Positions 1 to 16,622 of a stretch of DNA of 64,000 bases are shown here, piece after piece. The DNA is taken from the NCBI GenBank assembly GCA_014905825.1, contig JACGCN010000052.1, forward strand, positions 236,739-300,738, given 5' to 3'. Every line of letters begins with the position of its first letter. The stretch's first letter is position 1. A program made the position numbers and the translations under genes. The DNA is from Lyophyllum atratum (taxonomy: Eukaryota > Basidiomycota > Agaricomycetes > Agaricales > Lyophyllaceae). Under the pieces are notes generated by a model. The model made no database searches and was not told the DNA's origin. It was given only the letters and a program-made list of their open reading frames with translations.

Positions 1-2676
<2,676 letters not shown>

Positions 2677-3867
2677 ATGGCGTACAACACTCTCCCGGCT
2701 GGGCTCTCCTACATTGATTCTGGTGCTCCCTCTATTGGTTCTCCGTATATGACCATCTTCGCCATCCATGGAATGTGCTTCACGAACCGTACGTTTTCTA
2801 TTGCAGGATGTCCACCATGTCTGACACACTCCAAGTTATCTTCCAGAGGGTATTATCCGTCGCTCACGGCAGGGGCGTTCGCTTCGTCGCTCCCAATCGT
2901 CGTCCTTTCCCTGGATCCACAGGATTCTCTCCAGAAGAGCTCGACGTTGTAATGAATGGCGGAACTGACGAGCAGAGAAACGCTCAAATTCAAGCACGCG
3001 GCCATGAGATGGCGACATTCATCAATAACTTCATTCAGAAATTCGATCTCCCCCCGATTTCCGAGGACGGGAAAACTGGAGGAATAATCCTTTTGGGATG
3101 GTCAGTCGGGGCTGCCTTCGCACTTGCCACAATCTCTGCTTCGCACACGCTCCCAGGGGAAATCCGTGGTCGTCTTAGCTCGTACATTCGATCTTTGGTC
3201 TTATACGGTCCGTCTTTGTCTAATTTTTCAGTGCCTTTGCTTTGCTGACCAGGTATAAATTAATAGAGCCTGCGCCGATCGTCCTGGGACTCCCAACACC
3301 CGAACAGAACTGGGCCCCACTGATCGATACCACTATCCCTGAAGCCCTCCGCCTTCCCGCTTTTGGTCAATGGTCGACCTCGTACTTTGATCACGGAGAT
3401 CTCACGAAGCGAGACCTCAATTCTCTCTCATGGATCGTTGCATCTCCCAAGCGCGTTCCGACCATCTTTAATATCCCGGAGGCCCAACTGAAGGAAATGG
3501 AGCGTTACGGGGCTGATGCCATCAGCGATCTCCCATTCCTCTTCCACTTTGCGAATCAGCTCAAGGCCTCGTACAGGAGGGCATTTTACGCTCCTGAAAC
3601 CCTCGAAGCCTTTCCGAAGATGAAGCTTACTTTCCTATGCGGCGATAAGACAGGCGCTTTTGGGATTGCGGGGATGTGGGCTGTCCAAGACGATGAGAAG
3701 GAGGCGGGTGGGAAGAAGCCAGTGAACTATACAGTTGTCCCTGGTATCAATCATTTCGTAAGGTTTTCATTACGTTCCAGTTCCAAGACGTTGATGAATC
3801 CTTCCACCTACAGTGGCATTGGGATGAACCAGAGAAGGCATTCGAGGGGTTCATGGCTTGTGCTTAA
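2677..3867 (+). CDS. alpha/beta hydrolase (serine hydrolase/esterase-like)
   Basis: Four exons are inferred: 2677-2788, 2836-3207, 3267-3757 and 3814-3867, giving 342 residues. Phases agree throughout and the introns are 47, 59 and 56 nt. The start is the first ATG in frame before the AIHGM oxyanion segment. The nucleophile elbow is GWSVG (GxSxG) in the middle of the protein, and the C-terminal GINHF segment places the catalytic His in the usual position, followed by the WHWDEPE ending. The gene lies between two Baeyer-Villiger-type monooxygenases and is transcribed towards the complete one. An ester made by such an enzyme is a natural substrate, but that link is inference from context. The last intron boundary is the least certain. 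Confidence 0.82.
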
Positions 3868-4062
3868 ATTGTAAATGTCCGAGTTTCGTCTCGAAGATTC
3901 CCCCGTTGGAGCGCCTTGATCTCGTTATTCGGACATGAGTCATATGGAGGTCATAGTGGACGAAGTTCATGGACAATTGTTCTCCGAATCATAGGTCTGT
4001 AAGATATCAAGAATCCCTGAAAGGTTTACAATACGTGACCGCTCTCTTTGCTACTGACCACT

Positions 4063-5787
4063 CTACTTTTTCTTTTCCTCGGTGCCTGAGTCGTCCCCCG
4101 AGATCACGAACCCCGTGTACCCGCCTGCAGCACTCTCACGGCACATGCGAATGTACAGTGGCACCCCGCCCGTAAAGTTGAGCGTTTCCACCCGTTTCCC
4201 GGGCACATTCGCGCCTGTATACCACGACTTGGCGCGATCCCAGAGATGCGTGGAGTAGATCTCATTCACGCGCTTCACCCACGCGTCCTCGGCCTCCTGC
4301 GTAGGCTCGATGCGTGTCTTTCCCTGCGCCCGCATGTATTTGATACAGTCAATGATCCAATCACCTTGGATCTCCTATCAAAACAGGTACAAAGTCAACA
4401 TCCAGGACTCGTAGGACAGAGAGAAGGGACGTACGATGCAAGTCGGACCGTTACAGAATGCGGTAGGGCCATGAGGCCCGTATGGGAAGAACATGTTGGG
4501 GTAACCCGCCGTCGTCATGCCTAGGTAAGTGGACAGGCCCTTGCCCCACTTCTCCCTGATGAGCCCCCCATCCGTCCCTCGGATGTCGATCTGGGCAATA
4601 CTGCCCGTGACAGCGTCAAAGCCCGTCGCAAGGACAAGGACGTCGAACTCGTGTTCCTCCCCATCCTGCATCTTCACGCCCTTGGGTGTCACCTCCGCAA
4701 TAGGGTTCTCCTGCAGGTCTACCAGCGTGACATTAGGTTGATTGTACACCTCATAGTACTGCTGCTCTAGAGCCGGACGCTTCACGCCGAATGGATGCGG
4801 AGCGATCTCTGGCGCGAGCTTACGCTGCATCTCGGGGTCGCGGAGGCGAGCGAGGACCTTGGCGCGCCAGAACGCGTATACCACGTCGTTGGCGCGCTGA
4901 TCGCGGAAAATATCCTCATGTGCGCCAAGCCAGTAGTGGAACCCGCCACGGCTCCATTGGTCCTCGAAGGTGAGGTATCTCTCCTCGGTAGTGAGATCGA
5001 AGATGCTCTTGTTGATGACGTCGAATTGGAACCCGGCGAACGTCTGCTCGCGCCGGGGGAAGAGATATGGGTAGATGTCGGCCTTCATCTTGGTTTGCGT
5101 AGCCACGTCTAGCTTGTGCTGGAACATCGGCATGGCGAGGTTGGGTGTGCGTTGGAATACGGTGAGGTGTGAAGCGATGGGACCAGTTTCTTGGATGACC
5201 TGCACGCCGCTGGCGCCTGTGCCGATAACCCCGATACGCTTCCCTGCAAGATCGACGCCGCCTTGCGGCCATTGTGCGGAGTGGTGGATGATGCCCTGGA
5301 ATGAGTCGAGCCCTTTGTACTTGGGGAAAAGGGCTTTGGATGCGAATCCCGTGCAGAATATGAGGAATCGGGGGCGGACGGTGCGTCCATTCTGTGTTGA
5401 TACGACCCATCGGCCGGTGGTGGTGTCGAAGTGGGCGGCGGTGACGCGTGTATCGAAGGAGATGTCGCGGCTCAGATCGAGCTTCTTATCGACATAGTCA
5501 AAGTACTTGACGAGCTCGTCCCGGCCTGGGAAACGCTCTGTCCAGTTCCAGTCTCTCCAGAGTTCCTCGGAGGAGAACTGGTAGATGGAGAAGTCGGAGT
5601 CGACTCGGGCGCCAGGGTAGCAGTTCCAGTACCAGGTGCCGCCCAGTTTGCTGCCGGCCTCGAAGACCTTGACGGAGAAGCCGGCTTTGCGGAGCTTGTC
5701 GAGCTGGTAGACCCCGCTAAAGCCTGCTCCGACGACGAGAACGTCGAGTTCTTGGTCTCGTTGCGATATCTGTTCGTTTGTCGACAT
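4063..5787 (-). CDS. flavin-dependent Baeyer-Villiger-type monooxygenase
   Basis: Two exons (5787-4435 and 4374-4063) separated by a 60-nt GTACGT...TAG intron give 554 residues, the normal size for a class B monooxygenase. The N terminus carries the FAD motif GAGFSG (20-25). The type I BVMO fingerprint FxGxxxHxxxWP is exact at 163-174. A second nucleotide motif, GTGASG (189-194), fits NADPH binding, and LATGFD follows later. Such enzymes insert oxygen next to a ketone to give an ester or lactone, using NADPH and O2. The enzyme faces the hydrolase upstream and is paralogous to the fragment at 1-314. The natural substrate cannot be read from sequence. Confidence 0.92.
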
Positions 5788-6628
5788 GGGGCAGGATACG
5801 TGGGTTCCTGTCCTTATTCATGTTCGTTTTTATATGGTTCTCGACTTCGAAGAGCACATGATGCTACCCAGGGACCTTCATTGGGATTGGGCGGACAACA
5901 GGACATCCCAAAATCTGTCAGCCTTCCGGCGAAGGAGTCTCCCATTTAGGCGATGCCCGATGAATTGTTCTCATGTACTGGGGGGGTTGATGTGAGAACC
6001 AGCGTCTCATGATCACTGCCGAATCGACAGACCTAAGATCGTCCTATATACGTGCCATGCGCATATAGCCTGTGTAATTCCACTTGTGGTCAGGAAATAG
6101 CTGAATTCCAGACGGGAGAGGCCATGCGATTTCAAGCTGTTATGGCGAGTCAATGCCCTAAGAATTCAGCTTGAGGCAAACCAGTCTAATTCTAGAAACA
6201 TGTACCTTGGGTAGCGGCCGACGTCCCAGGCATGGCGAAATCAATTGAAGAGTACTGGTACCATGATGTTCGAACTTTGAAATTGGCAAGCCCGGGTTGA
6301 ACGTTGAACGTTGAATGTTGAATGTTGATATTACGCCAGTCCTCCTCGATTTTTCTTAAGCTTCAAAGTATTTTTTGGGACCAGGCGCCATTTGTTATGA
6401 AGGTAGAAATTGGAGAGTAGTGAAAAGAGTTTGAGGGATGAGCGTGATGGAAGGGGTTGTGGGCGGTGTATACCGAAAGCGGTTGACCAGTGACCGTGGT
6501 CCTGTTGATGGTCACAGACCGTCGAACCCATTGCGCTCGCCACCATACTCAGTGTCTAGGCGAGATATCACTATTTCTAGAGAGGACTCGACGATACCTG
6601 GCTCACAGTTGACTGTAGAGTGGCAGTC
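5788..6628. other. intergenic region between divergent genes
   Basis: This 0.84-kb stretch separates the monooxygenase from the Rab GAP gene. It contains the short heptamer array listed separately. An additional 5' exon of the Rab GAP could lie here, because relatives often carry a second, more N-terminal GRAM domain, but I could not identify one. Confidence 0.45.
6296..6330 (+). repeat. short tandem heptamer repeat (GTTGAAY)
   Basis: Five head-to-tail copies of a 7-mer are present: two GTTGAAC, two GTTGAAT and a final GTTGATA. The array lies about 300 bp upstream of the Rab GAP start. Confidence 0.85.
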
Positions 6629-9600
6629 ATGTCCACCATATCAACTGCACTCCGCAACTTCAAGGAGCCAACCAAGGAGCAGCTGACGCAGATATTCTTC
6701 TCGCTGCCCTCTGTGGGATCGCTGGACGGCACAGAGAAGACAGCTGACCAGCATGTGGAGAAAATGGACATTAACGCGGTGCTGAGTCTGGGTGCTCAGG
6801 GAGTGGAGGAATCATACGTGAGTATCGAGTGCGTGTATGACACGGGCGCGTACTGATGATTCTGGAGAACAGGCGGGGAAACTACATCTAATTGCGCCGT
6901 ACCTGGCTTTTGCATCTCTGGACAAGAAATCGGTGCGGTTTACGATTCCGCTGTCAACGATACGGAGGGTAGAGAGGTTGAATGCACGGGCTGGAATATA
7001 TGCTCTCAGTCTTTCGACATGGCATGGCATGAAGATAGTACGTCTCTCATGTCTATAGGTTAAGTTCGTCTAACCAGCTTCCTGCTGTTAGATTGTGCAA
7101 TTGACGTCGCTAAGACCAACAGCCGACCTCTTCTGCTCGCTCCTTCGCGATGCCCTCAAGATCGAGCTCCAACGAGGTCAGATGAAACAAGTAAAGGGGT
7201 TCGTCAAGACGTGTTACTCGGAAGCCCTCGTATCCGAGACCTCGACGGTCGCCGATAACGAACGGGAGGATGGCAGCCTGATCAGCGAGGAGAAGGAGAA
7301 CGCGGCGCCACGTGAGTCGACGTACCACGGCGGGCTTGGCCTGCGTTTCAAATTCCCGGGAGACCCTAAGAAGTGAGTTGCCCACCACCCTGGTCGCGTT
7401 CTCTCATCATTGCAGAGCTTAGACTCCGGGAGGCGTCGAAGATCAAGCTATGGGCAACGTACCTGCGAGGTAATCAGTCTTCTACAGCTTCCTTAGTCCG
7501 TCATTGATCCATTGCCCAGCCCACGGCCGCAATCTTACACTACTGCGCTATCCCCAATGCACGCGTCTCGTACAGGTGGGGCTACCGAATCGCCTGCGCG
7601 GGGAAATGTGGGAAGCACTATCAGGCTCGATGTACCTGCGGTTCTCCAACCCTGGCTTCTACGAGGAACTGCTGAAGAATAACGAGGGGCGGACGAGTAC
7701 GAGCACCGAAGACATTGAGAAGGATCTCCATAGGAGTTTGCCGGAGTATGCTGGGTACCAATCAGAGGAGGGGATCAATGCGCTACGACGCGTGCTGCAG
7801 GCATATTCGTTCAAGAACCCTGAGTTGGGGTATTGTCAGGTGTGTCGTGATGCTATCTGGCCATTCCTTGGGTCTGACTCGTTATATCACAGGCGATGAA
7901 TATTCTTGCTGCTGCTGTTCTCATGTGCGTAGTTCATCATCGTATTGCGATTGTTCTGACTTTCATCACAGATACATGTCGGAAGAGCAGGCGTTCTGGC
8001 TACTGGAAGTCCTGTGCGATCGCCTCCTACCAGGATATTATGCGTTCGTCCCCCAAACCACGGATGGCTAGTGACCATACTGAGTCTGTTTATAGACCCT
8101 CAATGCACGGTACACTTCTAGACCAACGCGTCTTTGAATCACTTGTCCAGCGCACCCTGCCGATCATCCATGACCACTTCCAAGCTGTTGACGTCCAGCT
8201 CTCCGTCGCGTCGTTGCCATGGTTCTTGAGCTTGTGAGTCTCAGCACTTGACCCGAACCTTTACAATTTAACGCGTGTCGTCAGGTATATCAACAGCATG
8301 CCGATGATATTTGCCTTCCGGATAGTCGATTGCTTCTTCTGCATGGGGCCTAAAGTCCTGTTCCAGGTCGGGTGAGTCTTTCATATTTTTCACTGTAGTG
8401 AGCAAGATGGCTAATATTTTCCCAGCCTCGGTCAGTTCGTTCAAAGCGTCTTCAAGAATCTAACTGAAGCCATGTCTAACTAAAGCGATTCTGAAAATCA
8501 ATGGGGAGAAGCTGCTCCAAATTCAAGATGACGGGGGTTTCCTCAAGTGTGTTGACTTCTCCTCCAAATCCGCCCCGTGTATCTGACATTTTGCAGCCTC
8601 ATGCGCGACTACTTTCGCCTCCCTCGGGGATTCCGCCCACCCCAACTTGACCGACCCGCGTGCACGCGCCATCACGCGCTTCCAAGAACTTCTCCTCGTC
8701 TCCTTCCGCGAGTTCTCCGTCATCACCGACGATATGATCCTCGGCGAGCGCAAGCGGTTCCGCAGCGAAATCATCCACAGCATCGAGTCCTTCTCCAAAC
8801 GATCTGCGGTTCGGAACCTCCGGACCCTCGGGCGGTTCACGAAGGACCAGGCTGGACTCATTTACGACGCCCTGTACAAGGCCATGTGCATCGTGCCCCC
8901 GCCTGCGCCGGTCAACCCACCCCCGGTGCTGCTATCCACGAACGACGGCACGGAGGAGAAGCCAGAGACACGGATCGAGCTGAAGACGTTCCAGTACTTC
9001 CTCAGCGAGATCGCGACGTGGGCCCGGAACGAGAAGATCGTGATGAATGGGTTCCAGGTGTGCTTCTCTTCATTCCTAAGTGGCTGATAGGGGCTTGACC
9101 TGGAACCGACATATCCAGCAACGCGTCGATCGCGAAATTGCAGAACACGAATTCATAGACCGCCTGTTCTTCTTTTGGGATACCTCGTGTCGTGGCGCGC
9201 TATCTTTCCAGGTAGGGACTTAACTTAGTCTGAGACCCTGCTCGCGCGCGCCGCTGCTGATGTCATTTATCAAAAGGACCTCATCTCCGGCCTGGACGGT
9301 GTCATGTTTAACGATTTGATGGAGAACATTGAATGGTTCTTCAATATGCATGATAAGAACAAGGATGGGTTCTTGACCAAAGACGAAGTCTTGACGCTCT
9401 CGGAGTCCTTCCTCGTAAGCCAGGTCTTCTAGCGCGCAGTGGCGTCCCGCTCCGCTCATTGACTGACACTCTCTACTTCGGCTCCCAGTTCATCTTCCGC
9501 TACGAGGTCGGCGATGCGTATCTTGGCGCTGTCAGCCGGTTCATGACCAACGCTTTCGAGTATGGAGATGCGCTACTTCCTCAAGCCGAGAACGCGAATG

Positions 9601-10613
9601 AGGAAGAGGGGGAGAAGGATGAGACGAGCGCTGCCGAGATAACGCCCCCGCCTGTTATTGAGTCAAATCAACCATACCTCAATCTCGCAACGTAAGCACC
9701 TGCACCGCCCCGGCTTCTTTAAACACAGCTCAACGGGCAACGCAGGTTCCGGATGGTCGTCCTCGCTGACGAAGTCCTCGAGTCCTTCTTCGAGAGCGAC
9801 CTGTCCGGCTCGTTCAGGCTGGAGACCGTCCCAGAAGCCGAGCTCCCTGTCTCTCCAAGCGGGCTGCTGGGCGACCTCTGGTCGACCATCGCCACAGACA
9901 GCAACAAGAAGATCTTCAACATGTTTACTGACGAAATTGGAAAGACCATTGGGAAGCACCAAGTAAGTGTTCGGATGCATGCATCCTTCCTTCCCTTTCC
10001 GTGCAACAAGGCTCATCATCATTGTGCACTGCCACTGCAGGTCATCAACCGGCCTTCGATCGGTCGATACACTAAGCTCGAAGAGCCCAAGGCGCGCGAG
10101 TCGCTCCTGACGCCATCGATGCGCAAGTCCCCGTCCAAGGCGAGTCTCGCGGGATCTGCTTCGGCCAGCACAGCCACACTTTCGTCGTCGCCGTCGGGAT
10201 CATCGATGTTGACTGTGGACGTGAAGGCTGGGCCGGCAAAGGACCTGCCCCAGATTCCTCCTAGCGCGAGCTTCTCTCCGATGGTGCAGGCGGTTAATGC
10301 CAGGCTTATGGAGCGTACGCCGTTCGCGATTGATGATGCGAAGGATGATGAGGACTATAGCGACGATGAGCTTGGGGGGAATGATATCGATGACGAAGTT
10401 ATGGATGAGGTGCGTTTGCGATCTGTATCTGCCTACGATGATGTACTAATATGTGACTCTTAGGTGGATGCCTTCCTTGAGGCTCATGATTCCGGATTGA
10501 CTGATGCTGACAAGGAAGTCGCAAATGGTATGCCCATTGGTCTTATCGTCGGGTCGTAGACTGATACCATTCTTGCGTTCACAGATCTTCTCCATGCTGA
10601 ACCAGTAAAGTAA
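6629..10613 (+). CDS. Rab GTPase-activating protein, GRAM-TBC-EF-hand (Gyp2/Mdr1, TBC1D9 type)
   Basis: About 19 exons joined by 47-78 nt introns encode roughly 989 residues. A GRAM-like segment comes first, then a TBC domain with both catalytic fingers: IEKDLHR supplies the Arg finger and GYCQAMN the Gln finger. Downstream, DKNKDGFLTKDE fits a calcium-binding EF-hand loop, and the tail is acidic and Ser-rich. This order matches yeast Gyp2 and human TBC1D9, which switch off Rab GTPases in membrane traffic. Main exons: 6629-6817, 6873-7037, 7092-7372, 7423-7469, 7520-7839, 7893-7924, 7972-8043, 8096-8233, 8285-8371, 8426-8430 (5 nt), 8486-8546, 8597-9057, 9119-9211, 9277-9414, 9489-9691, 9746-9962, 10041-10409, 10464-10527, 10585-10613. 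The summed coding length is one base over a multiple of three because of an apparent extra T at 8613-8615. The start is uncertain. Confidence 0.88.
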
Positions 10614-10696
10614 TATGTTCTAGTGGGGTCCGATATCCAACCTCCCTAGACCACCGCATTCCTGTATCAATATCGATTGCTTCCTGCGCTTTGCTA

Positions 10697-12335
<1,639 letters not shown>

Positions 12336-13244
12336 CTCGATAGTTGTTCGTGGTCAAATTTCAAGCAAATTTCAAATGCTCAGATTCGGTTAGAAGGACG
12401 TTTATGATTGATTGTCGGCCGCCTGAGTGCCTAACAAAGCACAATACCCCGCCCAGTTTTGGCGCCGGTCTTCTTACATTCTTCTAACGTAACGTTCTTG
12501 TTCCATTCCCAGCTGAAAACAGGTTTCAGACGCCGAGGAATCCTCCAACCTCAAGTGCGAAATTTAGGATACTGTCAATAGACGACTTTATCATATGTTG
12601 AATGACTCCGAACCCTCGTTTTCGTTCAATCTTTTCGTTCCTGGCACGGCTCACTGCCAACATATGCTCAGATCCGATCTCGCAAATCATATAACCATTA
12701 TGGCTTGCGGGAATTTAACCTTTAGGTGAGATTAGATTTCTGAAGCTTCCGTCGCAGTTACGAAAACAGCGAAACCCGAATTTAGGTACAACTCCTCAGG
12801 ACACTGATCTCGCTCCTCGGATTTCGAAATAGGAATCGAGATTTTATCATGGGAAGCGAATGGGTTTCCGAGAAGCGATGAGAGGGTTAGTCTTTTTGCT
12901 ATGCAAATTGTCTTACGTTCTATGTCTCAGGCGCTTTGTGTTCCCCGGTCGTTGATAGCGAGTAAAGAACTGAGGAAGTTGCAAATATCAACGTTGGTGG
13001 TATGAGCCCCGAATAGGTCTCGCAGCTGTGCTTCTCCTAGTCCCGATTTGGACAGCACAAAAGAGATGAGGAGGTCTTGCCACACCGCCATGTATGCATC
13101 GATCCAGATCTCGACGGCTTAGATCTCAGAAGCTTCCGAGGACGGTCAATTTTTGACTGTCCGCCTTCGAGGGCTCTGCAGACGCTATGTTTATAAGTTC
13201 GAACCAAATGGCTTCTTGCGGTAACATCGTGTTCACCTCCAACC
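12336..13244. promoter_or_regulatory. divergent promoter region between the WDR5-like and TEA-domain genes
   Basis: A 0.9-kb gap separates two genes transcribed away from each other, so it must carry both promoters. No gene, RNA or clear TATA box was recognised. The reading frames present are short and lack splice or domain support. Confidence 0.5.
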
Positions 13245-14771
13245 ATGAGCAACCCTTTGAAGATTTATCTCTCCACTTCCTTCGTCGGCGACTTGTCATA
13301 TCAAGCTTCCGGCAGCAGTGTCGCCGGCATGGCCCACACCTTCATCACCGGACGGAAAACATGGAAAACAAGTAAAGGCAAGAGCGAGGCGGTCTGGCCC
13401 TCGCATATCGAGGCAGCTCTTTTCGATGGTGGGTAATTAACAGATCTCCCGCCTCCCCCGTCGCTTATTTTGCCATTACCACAGCCTTGGAAAAGTATCG
13501 CCCCAGGTCCTCGGGCGATCCCCGGCTGCTGCGTCGATTCCCTAAGCGCAACCGCTTCATCTCCGACCACATTAAGAAGGTTACGGGAAAGGTGCGGACT
13601 CCTAAGCAAGTTGGGAGTCGCCTGCAACAGCTCCGGGATACATGCCAAGAGCAGTCAGGTAGCTCAATTCACCTCGCAACCTTGCGACCGAGCTGAAGCT
13701 TTTGATATCCAGTGCTAAAACTCTTGTCTCGTCGCGAATTCCCTCCGGAGGATAGTACGGGATCTCAGTCGCCAACGAGGTCTGAATCCCCCTTGTCTCC
13801 GATATCTATCCCTTCCCTCGCCAGTTCTTCGACATCGACATCTCCTGCTTCGTCGCCCTTCACCTCTGAATTTCCTGACCTGTTCCAGAACGGTCTCAGC
13901 TTATCATCGCCCACCACTTCGACATATCCTGACCGTACGGTAGCTGAAGCTGGCCCTCCTACCGTTCTCATCGACGTTGTGTCGCGTCTCCAACACGATG
14001 GCCTGGGATTCCAACTTCCTCAATCCACCAACCCGTCCTATCTTACTACATTCAACTTCCCGACGGACGGCCCCTATCCTTCTCTGACAGCCGAACAGCA
14101 CGACGTTCGTGTCATCCAACCTGGGCCTCTGAATAACATCACTCCTTCCATCAAGATCCTCTGCCCGAACCTGCTCCCTCAGGCTCGTTCTGTCTTCTGT
14201 GTCTTCTTCGACGACAATCTCCTCTACAGCGAAGTTAGCGATCTCGAGCTTCTTCCTGGCCTCGATTCGAACGGGCACGTCCAATACAGCACCAAGCTGA
14301 TTCCTCGATATTGGGAGACGGTATCCCACGCGGATGGTGAGTTTACATTGTCTCCCGGCTCCTCACTCTGTTAACGATCCTGTCGCAGAACTGTCACGCT
14401 ATACTCTCACCCAGGACGTCATAAAGATTGCCTCTATCGAGCCAAATCAGACCGTGCACGAGGCTGTTTTATTCTCCGTCTCCTACAAGTTCAGGGCCAC
14501 TCTCCTGAGACATTCAGATTATCTTCCCGTCACACTACATGTTTTGAACGGCAACATGCCGTATCACCTTTCCGAAATACCCATCTATGCTCCGCGACCC
14601 CTTCTCCTCGACACTGCCAACACTTTGCTCGGCGCCTCTGCTGCCCAGCCCTGCGATCTCCTGTACGATGGTTGCAGCATGGCCGATCCCGCGACCAGTC
14701 AAAACTCCCCGCCCGACTTTCTAGGCGTCGGTGAGATACCCGGTTTAAATTTTAATTATAACTGGTGGTGA
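13245..14771 (+). CDS. TEA/ATTS-domain transcription factor
   Basis: Four exons (13245-13428, 13485-13658, 13713-14336, 14389-14771) give 454 residues. Residues about 45-117 form the TEA DNA-binding domain. Its third-helix region reads RNRFISDHIKKVTGKVRTPK, followed by QVGSRLQQLR, close to TEAD, Tec1 and AbaA. A Ser/Pro-rich linker and a beta-rich C-terminal region follow, the usual place for cofactor binding. Such proteins bind MCAT-type sites and control morphogenesis and development in fungi. At the 3' end a GTGAGT sits over the last codons: unspliced the protein ends W-W-stop, and spliced to the AG at 14817-14818 it ends W-stop, so any use of this site changes one residue only. Confidence 0.9.
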
Positions 14772-16622
14772 GTAAAATCGGTTACTGCTCTTTTCACCAT
14801 GCTGATTGGTTATTCCAGAATGTACTGCGATTTCTCTGCGGCCTTGTTGATCATACACAAAATCGTCTCAGTCCTTCGCTTGTAAAGGTCACAACCTCTG
14901 TTGTACATGTACCACCACCGCCCCTTATTTATCTTCCTTATTACTTATTTTATTTCCGCGCATCTGCCTTCGCGTCGAGTGCAGCGGACGGACTTGTACA
15001 CTTTGTATTGTACTTACTTGTATTCCGCTAGTTGCTGATGTACATACTCTGTATATCCATAAAATGTACATACCTTGTATATACCATAAATATTCGTTTA
15101 CATGTACTCAGGATGGTATCTATAATATCTTGACCACGTCTCCTTCCCACTACACTTGTACATAGGGCTCAGAAAACCAGACTATCTGACTTGAGAATAA
15201 TGTACTCCTATTACTCTATTCGGTCGCGTGAGGATTCCTCGGCGACTCTGGGAGTTCATACGTTTTCCCCGGAAGGGTCGATCGCCTTGATCTTCAGATT
15301 GTCCGTTCTGGACCGTGCATAACTTTTCATTTGAAATTCATGCAGGTCCCGGGACCGGGGACTCATCAACACATGTCCTCAGCGGGCTGCTTTCCTTCGC
15401 GGATAATATACGAGGTACCAGGAGCAATGTTACGCCGATAGACAGCTCGATGGCAGCCTCCATGTCATGAGTAACCGTGGCGCCTGTGTCAAAAGCCTGG
15501 AAACGATAATTTCAACGGGTCATGTTTTTTTAACTAACATTCTTGATGGCTTACTTGATCCCGGGCCCAAATAGGCAAAACTCCGTGTCGAAGGAGGATA
15601 AGTGTAGAGCCACATGATCGTGACCAAGAAGCATGGCGCTCTTTGAAGCCGGGAGAAGGCTCGTACGACCTGTGACCGAGGGTCTCGCATTTGATCCGTG
15701 AGTTCATAGTGGTGGCTGACAGTGAATGTGGCTGGCGTGGATGCAGACGCACACTGAGATAGCAGCATCGAATGAAACCAATGAGAGAGAAGTATAAGAT
15801 CGATGAGTTTCACTGCCTTGTCAGTTGTCTTAGGAGACAATCTAAACCAGTCGAATACTGTGCCGACCACATCGCCTTAGCCTTCATATGACATGACCAA
15901 GTCATGTCCGTAATTTGCCTTAAGGTTCTGAACCCTGCGGAACTGGATAAGAAAAGGGCTGGCAGCTCTCGTACTAGTGGGTGCCTCTTTCGGGGGAGCG
16001 AGAGAACTACAGTCAAGACCTTCAGAAGACGCTTGTCATGGTGGTAAGAACACGTGTGGCGTTGAGCGACAAAGCAGTGTTTCTCGGGTCACGGCCAATG
16101 TTATCGGTCGCCTGCTAGCAGTTGACGAAGGCCCTAGTACCGAGAATGACGACTGGGCCCTCGCCTCGGATGAACATCAGTTAGCCGCCACAGGGAACGA
16201 AATTCGAAGCATATCTTTCGAGGCTATACTAGCCTCTAGGGCTAAGGGACCAGTTGAATTTCAAGGTGCCACAGCTCGGTGAACACAGCCAACTCGGGAG
16301 ATGTTGGTTCCGAAGCTGGAAGAATTCTGTGCGCGCTAAATAAGTTCTGATACAGAGTTGATACAGAGCTGATCATCGCGGTGTACGGAATTGTCTTCAG
16401 GTTGAAGGCGTCCGGATTTGGAGGGAATATTCCATCGTGCGAAACATATTAGGTAAGGCGCTTTCTCAGAGTTGCTTGTCGTCCACCCGTCAACGAGCTC
16501 CTTACTTTCCACCCTTTCACCCCCCTTCCCTCAGGCTGACTTGCTCGAATGTATTGAGGACTCTCTTTACGCTATAATGTCCTGAAATTTCTGCTCTACG
16601 ACCTCTAACGACTCACTAAGCC
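14772..16622. other. intergenic stretch, no gene recognised
   Basis: About 1.85 kb without a supported gene. The first 300 bp is AT-rich and looks like the 3' UTR and terminator region of the TEA-domain gene. Open frames near 15520-16016 (minus) and 15977-16282 (plus) have no recognisable domain and no convincing splice partners. Confidence 0.45.

Noticed and set aside
8577..9098. A 173-codon plus-strand frame overlapping the Rab GAP coding region
   Set aside because: Its Arg/Pro/His-rich composition is typical of a shadow frame; the adjacent frame carries the conserved Rab GAP sequence.
15977..16282. A 101-codon plus-strand frame
   Set aside because: No domain, no splice partners and no neighbouring similarity; probably chance.
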